Shown here piece after piece: positions 53,281-61,678 of a stretch of 64,000 nucleotides of DNA. The stretch is from Cohnella mopanensis (GTDB lineage: Bacteria > Bacillota > Bacilli > Paenibacillales > Paenibacillaceae): assembly GCF_022352055.1 (NCBI RefSeq), contig NZ_JAKRWM010000001.1:620001-684000 (forward strand). Reading direction: 5' to 3'. Position numbers and translations under genes: made by a program. Each line of letters begins with the position of its first letter. Positions within the stretch are counted from its first letter, which is position 1. Below the pieces are notes generated by a model. That model was given only the letters and a program-made list of their open reading frames with translations, was not told where the DNA came from and did not search any database.

Positions 53281-54262
53281 CAAAGTCATACCGGTTTATG
53301 TGCTTACCGGATTTCTAGGAAGCGGCAAAACTACGCTATTGAATCGAATTCTTGAAGATGCCAAGCAGCGTCACCGGAAACCCGCCATTCTACTTAACGA
53401 AGTTGGCGAAGCAAACGTAGAAAGGCAATTGATCGACAACGATATCCCGATGTCCGAATTGTTGGGAGGTTGTATTTGTTGTACGAGTCGCGGCGATCTC
53501 AGCATGGAGCTTGTTCAGCTCGCGCAGAACAATGATCCCGACGTCATCTGGATCGAATCTACAGGCATCGCGCAACCACTAGAAATCATGGATGGCGTCA
53601 CGGAAGCGTCTTTATACGCGAAGGTGGAGCTGAATAACGTCATAACGGTCGTGGACGCCCGGCAATTGCTCGACAAGATGCGGATTGGTTCGGGTAAAAC
53701 CTTCAAGCTCATGAAGGAACAAATTCGTGCTGCGAACGTCATCGTGCTGAACAAGATCGATCTGGTGCATGTCGATGATCTTGCTGAGCTTCAAGGAGCG
53801 TTGGAAGGTTGGAACCCCTATGCCAGAATTGTGACGGCGATGAAAGGGGAACTTGATCCGGGCATCTTATACGCGCATAATGAAGCAAACATACTGGCGA
53901 ATAAACAAGCGGTTAAACACGTTCATGATGAGCATTGCGCTCATGGGAACTGCAAGCATGAACACGCTACCTTGCATGACCATGTTAATGCGGTAACTTA
54001 TTACTTTAAGGGTTTCGTTGACAGCGTAGCCTTCGAATCGTTTTTAAGGCAACTTCCCGAAGAAATCTATCGTGCGAAAGGAATAGTCTCTTTCACGGAT
54101 ACCGCTAGCCTGTTCTTGTTTCAATTTGCTTATCGGGAAGTGGATTTCCTGCGGATTACTCCTCAGAAACCGGTAAATAACGTAGCGGTATTCATTGGAG
54201 AAGGGTTTTCACAGCCCGATCTCATTATGCAATTGGAGCAGTTGGATAAGCAGCAATCTTAG
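53273..54262 (+). CDS. COG0523 (CobW/ZNG1-type) metal-trafficking GTPase
   Basis: A 329-residue GTPase. Walker A is GFLGSGKT (13-20), followed by the hallmark metal motif GGCICC (Cys67, Cys69, Cys70), the GTP motif IESTG, and NKIDL near 160. A His/Cys-rich insert (about 215-235, HVHDEHCAHGNCKHEH) precedes the C-terminal CobW_C domain. The C-x-C-C motif and histidine insert point to zinc handling rather than cobalamin or nitrile hydratase. No Zur box is visible, because it is read from the aldo-keto reductase operon. It ends four bases inside the convergent germination gene. Confidence 0.88.
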   Translation: MNNKVIPVYVLTGFLGSGKTTLLNRILEDAKQRHRKPAILLNEVGEANVERQLIDNDIPMSELLGGCICCTSRGDLSMELVQLAQNNDPDVIWIESTGIAQPLEIMDGVTEASLYAKVELNNVITVVDARQLLDKMRIGSGKTFKLMKEQIRAANVIVLNKIDLVHVDDLAELQGALEGWNPYARIVTAMKGELDPGILYAHNEANILANKQAVKHVHDEHCAHGNCKHEHATLHDHVNAVTYYFKGFVDSVAFESFLRQLPEEIYRAKGIVSFTDTASLFLFQFAYREVDFLRITPQKPVNNVAVFIGEGFSQPDLIMQLEQLDKQQS

Positions 54263-55419
54263 TAGGGTGTCATTTTACGTTGGAGCTTGTACATGCCTGA
54301 CTGGTCGATCTTGACCGTTACTTTCACTTCTCCAAGATTGCTTGGTTTAAGGGTAACTTTGCCGCCCGAGGTCAGCTTGTCCCAAAGCTTAAATTTTTTG
54401 CGATACAAGAGATGCTCTAAATCCAATAGATCGACATTGCTCTTGAGTCCCGTTTGATGGGTAGATTTGATTTGGTCGACGATATGTTTGTTGGCAATTT
54501 GTTCGAATTCCTTTTGCGTCTTCATTTTCCAAAGCTCGATAACAGCAGCTGCAATCTCGACTTCGACGTTAAACACGGGCTCTCCGCCTACGATAACAAT
54601 ATGAACCTTAGATTTGGGTTTCGCCAACCTAAGTTCGGCAAGCACTTGATCGCCTTGCTTAAGAATAAGACGGGAGCCTGCGGCTTTCTCTACAAGCCAT
54701 CTCATGCCAAGCAGTTGCTCATACGATAGCCAATTTCCGTATTTCAGGTTGTGCATGGCAAAGATGCCGTTAATTTCTAGCTTCGGATCAGGTTTATCAT
54801 CACGATCCCACGTCTTGGCGGAGATGCCAAGCGAAGGAAGGAAGACGGTTTGCCCGGGTTCCCTCAATTCTCTAATGAACTGCGAAAGACGCATGGGAGC
54901 GATGATGGGGCGCTGGTTATAATTTGTTTCAGGAGCATACAGAATGGAGTTAATGGGCGATAAATTGAAGAACGGCTTTGTCGTGAACAATTCCTTAATT
55001 CCTTGCTTCGTTCCGAATATCCAAGGAGTATAACGGATTTCCGGATATCGGATTAAGGAATCGAATACGCCTAGTAAATCACCGTGCTTAAGCAGGTTTT
55101 CCGTGAGCACAATGGAATTGAGATGTCCCCAAAAAACGGTTTGCTGAGTCGTTTGATATAATTCGATTATCGCTTCGGATAACGAATCTCCTTTGGCATG
55201 GCCGACCCATACTGGTGATGGTACTTCGCTTTTACCGCCTTCGGTTTTGGCTACGCTTGCGAAGTCAAGCTGCTGAACGTATACGTGGTACTTGTTGTCC
55301 ACGTAATCAATACCGATGCCCGTAAAATAGTTGACGTCCTGTAACGACTTAATATCCCAGCACCCGGATACCAACGTGCTCATGCCAATGAATAGAAGAC
55401 CGGCCCAGATGGTTCTCAT
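54259..55419 (-). CDS. Ger(x)C family germination lipoprotein (operon 2 C subunit)
   Basis: A 386-residue germinant-receptor lipoprotein. MRTIWAGLLFIGMSTLVSGC gives the signal peptide and lipobox (Cys20), then WDIKSLQDVNYFTGIGIDY, the family N-terminal motif. The rest follows the operon 1 paralogue, including FFNLSPINSILYAPE. The start is at 55419, with AAGGAGAG nine bases before; the frame to 55641 runs through the A gene. It overlaps the A gene by four bases and the GTPase gene by four bases. Confidence 0.92.
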   Translation of the reverse strand: MRTIWAGLLFIGMSTLVSGCWDIKSLQDVNYFTGIGIDYVDNKYHVYVQQLDFASVAKTEGGKSEVPSPVWVGHAKGDSLSEAIIELYQTTQQTVFWGHLNSIVLTENLLKHGDLLGVFDSLIRYPEIRYTPWIFGTKQGIKELFTTKPFFNLSPINSILYAPETNYNQRPIIAPMRLSQFIRELREPGQTVFLPSLGISAKTWDRDDKPDPKLEINGIFAMHNLKYGNWLSYEQLLGMRWLVEKAAGSRLILKQGDQVLAELRLAKPKSKVHIVIVGGEPVFNVEVEIAAAVIELWKMKTQKEFEQIANKHIVDQIKSTHQTGLKSNVDLLDLEHLLYRKKFKLWDKLTSGGKVTLKPSNLGEVKVTVKIDQSGMYKLQRKMTPY

Positions 55420-56975
55420 CGAGTGTTCTCTCCTTGCCGAGTGGGATCCTTGGCCTCGTAAATATTCGATCTTCTCTTGTACATTTTCCACGGCAGGGAT
55501 ACGATCGCGTAGAGCGCATCTTTGAACCGAATCGGAGATAAGGGCGCCATGAAGGGAACGCCGAACGAAGTCAGCGAGGACAAATAGACGACGATCAGGA
55601 AGATGGAGAGGAACAAGCCTAACATTCCGAACATGCAACATAGGGAAAGCACGAAAAATCGAATAACCGTCACGGAACCGCTAAGTGACTGGTTCACGAG
55701 CGTGAAAGTGGCTACGGCCGTGATCGCGGATACGACTAGTGTTGTAGGACCGGTAATCCCTGCAGATATGGCCGCTTCTCCGACGATTAAACCTCCGACG
55801 ACGGCAACGGTTTGTCCGACGGCTTTGGGCAATCGCATGCCGGCTTCGCGGAACAGCTCGAACAATCCAAGCATCAAGAATAAATCCACGGGACCCGATA
55901 AGGGCAAGCCAAGTCTCGATACGACAACGGTGGCCAGTAACGGGAAAGGGATCTGATCCATATTAAAGGCGGATATCGCGACCCAGAAACCTGGGAAGAA
56001 CAAAGCGACCGTTAAGCCGAGAAACCTAAGCATCCTTTCGAGAGTGACGTAATAGAACGGGAGATGCAAGTCCTCGGGCGATTTAATTAAGGACATTAAA
56101 TTCGTCGGTGCAATGAGTACCATGGGGGACCCATCGACCACGATGGCAAATCTGCCTCTAAGCAAGCTTTCGGTAATATAATCGGGTCTGCCTATGTACT
56201 CGATCAACGGAAACAGGGAGTAAGAAGCATCCGATAATCCCTCCTCGAGCAATTGACTGGAGAGGACGCCGTCGACTTTTATTTTCTGTATCCTCGCTCT
56301 CGCTTCGTTGATCAGATCGGGATTGGTAATGTCGGTCATATAGAGCAATGCGATAGACGTTTTACTCCGGCTTCCGAGTTGAAAATATTCTATGCCTAAT
56401 GTCGGAGTCTTAAGTCGCTTGCGTATTAAAGCCACGTTGGTGTCGATGGATTCCGTAAATCCGTCCCGAGGTCCTTTAATGGATATTTCCGTATTGGATT
56501 CGCTTGGCGCACGCTGCGGAGGATTAGCCATCTGAATGGCGTATAGATCGCGAGTGGGTTCGAAAAACAAAATTAAGTTTCCTGAAAACACTTGTTGGAT
56601 CATAATCTCTACGGCATCGGGATCCGCGATGTGATTAATATTCTGAGTTTCAAACGGGATTCCCGATAACGGCGACGGGTTGCCGGCAGTAGGATAAGAA
56701 AGCAATTTCCTTAATTGCATATACAGGAAATCGTTTAATTGTTTCGGGTCGATCATTCCGTCGCAATAGATTAACAATGGGTTCGCGACGCCCGGTTCGT
56801 CCTCGTTGAAATACAAGTGTATGTTGACATCCGCAGACTTGTCGAAAAGTTCCAGCAGAATGGAATGATTCAGCTCATCCAGTGAAATTTTCGGCAAGTG
56901 GTTGTCGGATTCCCCTTGATTCGGTTGATTATGATCAATATAGAACGCCTTGCGGAACATCTTGTCTAGGTTCAT
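55416..56975 (-). CDS. GerA family spore germination protein (operon 2 A subunit)
   Basis: A 519-residue A subunit, 41 residues longer than the operon 1 paralogue, mostly in the N-terminal cytosolic domain. ISIKGPRDGFTESIDTN and LIRKRLKTP are the family motifs. The C-terminal membrane part has about six segments with IPFPLLATVVVSRLGLPLS and VGGLIVGEAAISAG. It should form the oligomeric core of the receptor. The gene overlaps both neighbours by four bases, so the three receptor subunits are made in a fixed ratio. Confidence 0.93.
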   Translation of the reverse strand: MNLDKMFRKAFYIDHNQPNQGESDNHLPKISLDELNHSILLELFDKSADVNIHLYFNEDEPGVANPLLIYCDGMIDPKQLNDFLYMQLRKLLSYPTAGNPSPLSGIPFETQNINHIADPDAVEIMIQQVFSGNLILFFEPTRDLYAIQMANPPQRAPSESNTEISIKGPRDGFTESIDTNVALIRKRLKTPTLGIEYFQLGSRSKTSIALLYMTDITNPDLINEARARIQKIKVDGVLSSQLLEEGLSDASYSLFPLIEYIGRPDYITESLLRGRFAIVVDGSPMVLIAPTNLMSLIKSPEDLHLPFYYVTLERMLRFLGLTVALFFPGFWVAISAFNMDQIPFPLLATVVVSRLGLPLSGPVDLFLMLGLFELFREAGMRLPKAVGQTVAVVGGLIVGEAAISAGITGPTTLVVSAITAVATFTLVNQSLSGSVTVIRFFVLSLCCMFGMLGLFLSIFLIVVYLSSLTSFGVPFMAPLSPIRFKDALYAIVSLPWKMYKRRSNIYEAKDPTRQGENTR

Positions 56976-58054
56976 GCGGGTTTACCTCTTTTAATCATAA
57001 TCAACAACAGCAACGCGAACGGGAAGGCGTAGAACGTCCACATCACCGCAGGGAAATAAGTTTGCTTCAGAAAGCGATAGAACTGGGAATCGCTAAGGCT
57101 GAACTGGGAAACTCCGACGATCAGGACTATTCCGGTAAACAACATCCATAGTCCCTTCCATTTGTTTCGGGTAAGCCTCAATAGATCGAACAGCAAGTAA
57201 AAAGCTAACGAAATACGGATCAACGCTCCCGAGATCCATTGATAGATGGACAAGAAGTCTAAATGGGAGATGAACTTGCCGATCAGGACCATACGCCATT
57301 GCTCGAATGCGGGGTAACGTTGATCCGCCGCTTCGTAGGGACCGAAGATCGAGATGGCGGCTATAATCGGACCAAAGACTAAGCCTGTCACTGCCATCGT
57401 TAAGACAAGCAGCGCCGATAATCGGACCTTTTTGTTTAAGTGCTGCTGTATGCCTAGCAAGAGGATGAATTCAACGAGCCCTCCCAAGGTATAGATCGTG
57501 CCGTGAAGAATCGGAGGATAGCCATGGGTGATGATAGGCAGCAGATACGAATAATCTTTGAATTGGAAGTTGACGCTCATAACGAACAGGCCGAATAGGA
57601 TCACTGCGGGAAGCAACAAGCCCGCGGCGATGGCAAGCGTTCGAATTCCTGATATTCCCGCAATTAAACCGCAGATGGTAAAAAGACTGACGGTTATCGG
57701 AAATGGGGTTTTCGGCAGGTAAGTCACATTAGTCCAAGTGGAAGTATCTCGCAGCGTAACGAACAGAATCATCATGCAAAGCACTATCAAAGGAAGGATG
57801 ACGATCCAAGCGACGGTATAGTTGTAATGGGTTCTGAACCATTCGAATAGAGACTGTTGCTTCGTAAGCTTCATAACGTAAAACAAAATGATCGTCCATA
57901 AAATTAACGGCGGGATGGCAAGCAGCGCGCTAATCCAAGAGTCTCGATGTGAGACTTGAAGAATCAAGGGAACGATAATGACGTGATTCGTAATTCCTAC
58001 GGCAAGCATAAACAAAAACATGGCTTGTACGACATTGATCTTAGCTTGCGGCAT
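56972..58054 (-). CDS. GerAB-type germination permease (operon 2 B subunit)
   Basis: A 360-residue permease with about ten membrane segments, opening QAMFLFMLAVGITNHVIIVP. It is the same length as the operon 1 paralogue. In B. subtilis the GerAB fold binds the germinant and behaves as an APC-type transporter. CGGAGC lies before the ATG at 58054. It is the first gene of a B-A-C operon read from a sigma-G-type promoter just upstream, which fits forespore expression of germinant receptors. Confidence 0.93.
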   Translation of the reverse strand: MPQAKINVVQAMFLFMLAVGITNHVIIVPLILQVSHRDSWISALLAIPPLILWTIILFYVMKLTKQQSLFEWFRTHYNYTVAWIVILPLIVLCMMILFVTLRDTSTWTNVTYLPKTPFPITVSLFTICGLIAGISGIRTLAIAAGLLLPAVILFGLFVMSVNFQFKDYSYLLPIITHGYPPILHGTIYTLGGLVEFILLLGIQQHLNKKVRLSALLVLTMAVTGLVFGPIIAAISIFGPYEAADQRYPAFEQWRMVLIGKFISHLDFLSIYQWISGALIRISLAFYLLFDLLRLTRNKWKGLWMLFTGIVLIVGVSQFSLSDSQFYRFLKQTYFPAVMWTFYAFPFALLLLIMIKRGKPA

Positions 58055-58085
58055 TTCGTAGCTCCGTTCTTCTCGCAGTTTCCAT

Positions 58086-58115
58086 TATTATGGTTTAAGA
58101 AAGACCGGATTATGC
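58086..58115 (-). promoter_or_regulatory. Sigma-G-type promoter of germination operon 2
   Basis: On the minus strand, GCATA (58115-58111) and CATAATA (58092-58086) are 18 bases apart. This fits the forespore sigma-G consensus (GHATR, 18 bases, CATWHTA) at every position and places the start about 25 bases before the gene. Confidence 0.75.
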
Positions 58116-58229
58116 TAGAAATTGGACGAGCCGCATCCGTTGTGCTACATAGTCGTCTCAGTTATGCTGAAAGAGCCGTCACACCCGATAATTCGGAGAT
58201 TTAGACAACTAAGTGGAGGGATGTGCGAC

Positions 58230-58667
58230 ATGAAAGTCGTGAAAATCGAAACGGATGAGCAGCTTAAGGATGCCTTCGCTATACGCGTCGAAGTATTCGT
58301 GAACGAGCAAGGCGTTCCAAGGGAACTAGAGTTGGATGAACTAGATGTGTCCCCGGAAGCGTGCAACCATTTCCTTCTTTTAGAGGAGGAACGCCCGGTT
58401 GCAACCGGCCGCTTCAAAAATTATGAGCCAAGCGTGGCGAAGATGCAGCGGATTGCCGTATTACAATCTTCAAGGGGCTTAGGGGTCGGGAAGTTTCTAT
58501 TGCTAGCTATGGAAGCGGAAGCTAAAAGCATGGGGTATCGTTATTCTCTATTGGATGCTCAATGTACGGCAGAGGATTTTTACCTCAAGTTGGGGTATGT
58601 GACGGAATCCGAGGAGCCATTTCTTGATGCGGGTATTCGTCACGTTCGCATGCGCAAAAGCCTATAA
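58230..58667 (+). CDS. yjcF: GNAT acetyltransferase (YjcF-like)
   Basis: A 145-residue GNAT protein. KDAFAIRVEVFVNEQGVP and ELDELD form the early part, RIAVLQSSRGLGVGKFLL holds the acetyl-CoA loop (RGLGVG), and LKLGYVTESEEPFLDAGIRH closes the fold. The sequence is close to what I recall of B. subtilis YjcF, including the ending FLDAGIxHxxM. ATG 58230 is chosen because GTGGAGGG directly touches ATG 58221. It is divergent from germination operon 2. The substrate is unknown. Confidence 0.87.
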   Translation: MKVVKIETDEQLKDAFAIRVEVFVNEQGVPRELELDELDVSPEACNHFLLLEEERPVATGRFKNYEPSVAKMQRIAVLQSSRGLGVGKFLLLAMEAEAKSMGYRYSLLDAQCTAEDFYLKLGYVTESEEPFLDAGIRHVRMRKSL

Positions 58668-58771
58668 ATGTAAATTTCCCGATGTTCGGGATTATTTATG
58701 ATGTCCTAAATCTATCAATCTAGCCCTTTGCAAAAGTAAGATAATAGCAACTAGATTAGAAGGAGCACCCC

Positions 58772-60730
58772 ATGAATAAGAGGATTTTGTTATTATTTCT
58801 TTCCGTTATGTTGTTGTTCTCGATTCAACTTCCTGTATATGCCGAAGGTAGCGCGAATGCGCAGGAGAAGTTGGTATTGTTTCAAGGATCGAAAAAAATG
58901 ATTCACAATGGCTCGACCGTTATGGCTGCGCAGCCGCTAACCGCAATAAAAGGCGTTACATACGTCGCTGCAAGATCGTTCGTCAACGAGATTTACGGTA
59001 GCATTGTTTACGATTCCAAGAACAAACAATATACCTTAGAGCAGGGGGGATCCGTCCTTGTTATGCGCCTCGGGAAAACATCCTACACGCTAAATGGAGT
59101 CGCGAAAAACAGCGGGTCAGGCGCGCCGTATTTACTGAATGGAACGCTTATGATTCCAGTGCGGATCGCTGCCCAGAGTTTCGGGCTGAGCTTGGTCAAT
59201 TTTACGAAGGAGAAGAAAATAGAGCTCACGTGGAAGTCTTTTCCCGTAGCGAAGTTTTCCGTTTCGAATACGAATCCGTACGCCCAGCAGACGGAGGTTA
59301 AATATAAGGATCAATCCTATCATCCTAGAGGTCTCAAGATTATCGATGAACGCTGGGAAAACAACGAGTCTGTATTTGAACAAGCCGGCGTGTATACGGT
59401 AACGCACTGGGTGAAGGACGAAACCGGGGTTTGGAGCGACCCTTACACAGTCACCATAAGGGTTAAAGCGCCGAATCAACCGCCGGTTGCCCGGTTTACT
59501 ACAACTAAAGATACCTATCGTATTGGCGAATATATCACTTACACAGATCAAAGCACGGACGACGAGAATCGGATCGAGAGCCGGGTATGGAATAATAACG
59601 AACGAGGGTTTTTCGTTGCTGGACCGCAAACCATTACATTGACCGTCACGGATGCGAACGGCGCGGTTGACGAATATTCGAAGACGATCACCATCACGGA
59701 TGAAGTAAAATATACGAAAGAGGAATTCGATCTGGTCTATACGAACATCGGGGAAAAGTTCGGATACAGCGGTTCTTCGGTATTGTCTTTGCCCGCTATC
59801 CCTTACTGGATCAATGACCGCGAGCAAACGTTAATCCGGTCTAATAGCCCGGAATCGATTGTTGATGAAGGCATCACCTACGAAGACACGGTGTCCGGCG
59901 ATGTGAGGTTCCTCCTGCACAATTTGAACAAACGCTCGAAGGCGATCAAAATTTACGTGCTGCTCACGAACGAGAATGCTACGACGGCAACGGTCAGGTT
60001 AGGAGCCAAAGGAATGGCCGGACCTAATCCGATCGTGTCTACGGTTGGTAAGGCGGTAACCGGAAGGTTCCTCGAATCAACGTTAAATCCGTCGTATTCT
60101 TACATGTACATTCCTGCTGGCGAAAGCCGGGTTATTTTCAAGGAGTATAGCGAAAAGTCGGTAAGGCCGGGAGACGTATACTCCATGTACGCGGACGTTC
60201 AGATGAATGCTAATCTTAAGTTCCGGGTCATCGCCATAGACGAACAGCGCGATGTCATGAAGATGCTACCTTATTTGCAAGTCCTGCCAAGCCATGATCG
60301 CCATATTCGCGGTACTTTCGAGAACGCCAATCGGATGATGTACGTGAACCAAACGATCGGAGACGTGAAGAGCCGGATGATTCTGGCGGACAACGTAGTC
60401 GACACCCGGATTAGCGGAATCGACAAAACGACGAATACGCCTGTGTTGAATGCCGGTAATTATGGCGTACTGTATACGTTGCGGCTTAGTAACGTGCAGC
60501 CGCATACCGCTATCGTCGTGAATCCGCGCGGAGGACACTATGCAGGCGCATTCACCGTAAACGGCAAAGTCGTCTATACGACAACTTCAAGCATTCTTCT
60601 GAATCCGAACGAAGTGGGAATGCTCTACAAGTCGGGGGATACCCAAGAAACCGTAACGATCACGTTTACACCTGCGAACGGTAGCATGCTGCCTATTAAT
60701 TTACTTTTCTTACCGTTACCTCAAGCTTAA
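58772..60730 (+). CDS. Secreted protein with a copper amine oxidase N-terminal-like domain and PKD-like domains
   Basis: A 652-residue exported protein. A signal peptide (about 1-24) ends near PVYAEG. Residues about 35-150 match the copper-amine-oxidase N-terminal-like domain common in Paenibacillus surface proteins (GVTYVAARSFVNEI, GTLMIPVRIAAQSFG). Two PKD-like segments follow (about 165-230 and 233-310: PVARFTTTKDTYRIGEYITY, quoted in part). The remaining 340 residues form a domain I do not recognise, rich in strands and Asn/Thr. There is no LPXTG or S-layer anchor, so it is probably released. A strong terminator follows. Confidence 0.75.
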   Translation: MNKRILLLFLSVMLLFSIQLPVYAEGSANAQEKLVLFQGSKKMIHNGSTVMAAQPLTAIKGVTYVAARSFVNEIYGSIVYDSKNKQYTLEQGGSVLVMRLGKTSYTLNGVAKNSGSGAPYLLNGTLMIPVRIAAQSFGLSLVNFTKEKKIELTWKSFPVAKFSVSNTNPYAQQTEVKYKDQSYHPRGLKIIDERWENNESVFEQAGVYTVTHWVKDETGVWSDPYTVTIRVKAPNQPPVARFTTTKDTYRIGEYITYTDQSTDDENRIESRVWNNNERGFFVAGPQTITLTVTDANGAVDEYSKTITITDEVKYTKEEFDLVYTNIGEKFGYSGSSVLSLPAIPYWINDREQTLIRSNSPESIVDEGITYEDTVSGDVRFLLHNLNKRSKAIKIYVLLTNENATTATVRLGAKGMAGPNPIVSTVGKAVTGRFLESTLNPSYSYMYIPAGESRVIFKEYSEKSVRPGDVYSMYADVQMNANLKFRVIAIDEQRDVMKMLPYLQVLPSHDRHIRGTFENANRMMYVNQTIGDVKSRMILADNVVDTRISGIDKTTNTPVLNAGNYGVLYTLRLSNVQPHTAIVVNPRGGHYAGAFTVNGKVVYTTTSSILLNPNEVGMLYKSGDTQETVTITFTPANGSMLPINLLFLPLPQA

Positions 60731-60733
60731 ACA

Positions 60734-60769
60734 AAGCCGCTCCGATGCAGTTTGCATCAGGAGCGGCTT
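60734..60769 (+). terminator. Strong terminator
   Basis: AAGCCGCTCC (60734-60743) pairs perfectly with 60760-60769, with GATGCA/TGCATC inside, followed by CTTTAATTTT. Confidence 0.88.
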
Positions 60770-60798
60770 CTTTAATTTTCGTCAAATTCACAATTTGT

Positions 60799-60828
60799 TT
60801 GACAGTGATAATCATTATCAATTAGACT
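60799..60828 (+). promoter_or_regulatory. Promoter with a perfect 7-1-7 Fur box
   Basis: TTGACA (60799-60804) is consensus; the -10 is probably TAGACT (60823-60828). TGATAATCATTATCA (60806-60820), the exact 7-1-7 Bacillus Fur palindrome, fills the spacer. Bound Fur would block polymerase, so the downstream gene should be on when iron is low. Confidence 0.85.
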
Positions 60829-60874
60829 ATTAGTTAATACACCGCTGTCAGGATAAAGGAGTTGTCATCATACT

Positions 60875-61678
60875 ATGCAAATCTCAGCGAACCCTGGGGG
60901 ACTAGTCTTTCATTTCTCTTCGGTTAAGCGGTTCTCATCTGAAGCGATAGTTGCAGCGCCGCTTGGACAGGGCATTGTACATAAACCCGAGATGTCGAGC
61001 GAATGGATCGAAATCAATCAAGGACTTCCGGATCAGACTCATATTAATCGATTACAAGTATACGATGATGAGCTGTACGCCTGTTCGAATAAAGGCTTGT
61101 ATCATTGTTGCGAAGGAGAGTGGCATTCAACGGAATTAGCCGTAAGCTGTTATCAGTACAAAGAATTCGGAGAAGTTGGACTTGCGGGAACTTCTTGCGG
61201 GTTATGGTATACAGAGGGGACAGAATGGCATCTGATGATGCGTTCCGACATCATCGTCTATGACTTCTTGTATTTGCCTCAATACGTAGTGCTTGGAACG
61301 AACGAGGGGTTAGCGATTCTGGATCGCATGACCTCTAGCTGGATGAATTATCGTTATGATTCCGCCGTGACCAGTCTAGCAGTCTACCATGGCAGGATCA
61401 TAGGGGCAACGGAACATGGAGATTTGCTAGTCGGGAACTTAAAGGGCGGCTTCGATCGATTCAAGATGGGGAGTACGTTCGTATTTTCCGTCGTATCGCG
61501 CAATAATGAAGTGTTCGCTTGCACGGATCGAGGATTGTACCGAATAAGCCGTATTGGCAACCGAATATCTTTAATGGCATTAAAGATAGGTTGCCAAGTG
61601 ACGGATGTAGATTCGGATGAACGATATTTGTATCTTGCTACTCTGTTCGAAGGCGTTCAACGGCTCGAACGATTATAA
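60875..61678 (+). CDS. Propeller-like protein under Fur control, 267 aa
   Basis: The protein contains at least five short repeats of the form strand-turn-strand with a Gly and aromatic end (DELYACSNKGLYHCCEG, VGLAGTSCGLWYTEG, YVVLGTNEGLAILDR, NNEVFACTDRGLYRISR, RYLYLATLFEGVQRLE). These resemble beta-propeller blades of the sensor-like propeller type. There is no signal peptide or enzyme motif. The ATG is 13 bases from AAAGGAG, which is long, but no better start is in frame. Because of the Fur box, an iron-related role is likely; the exact role is unknown. Confidence 0.7.
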   Translation: MQISANPGGLVFHFSSVKRFSSEAIVAAPLGQGIVHKPEMSSEWIEINQGLPDQTHINRLQVYDDELYACSNKGLYHCCEGEWHSTELAVSCYQYKEFGEVGLAGTSCGLWYTEGTEWHLMMRSDIIVYDFLYLPQYVVLGTNEGLAILDRMTSSWMNYRYDSAVTSLAVYHGRIIGATEHGDLLVGNLKGGFDRFKMGSTFVFSVVSRNNEVFACTDRGLYRISRIGNRISLMALKIGCQVTDVDSDERYLYLATLFEGVQRLERL

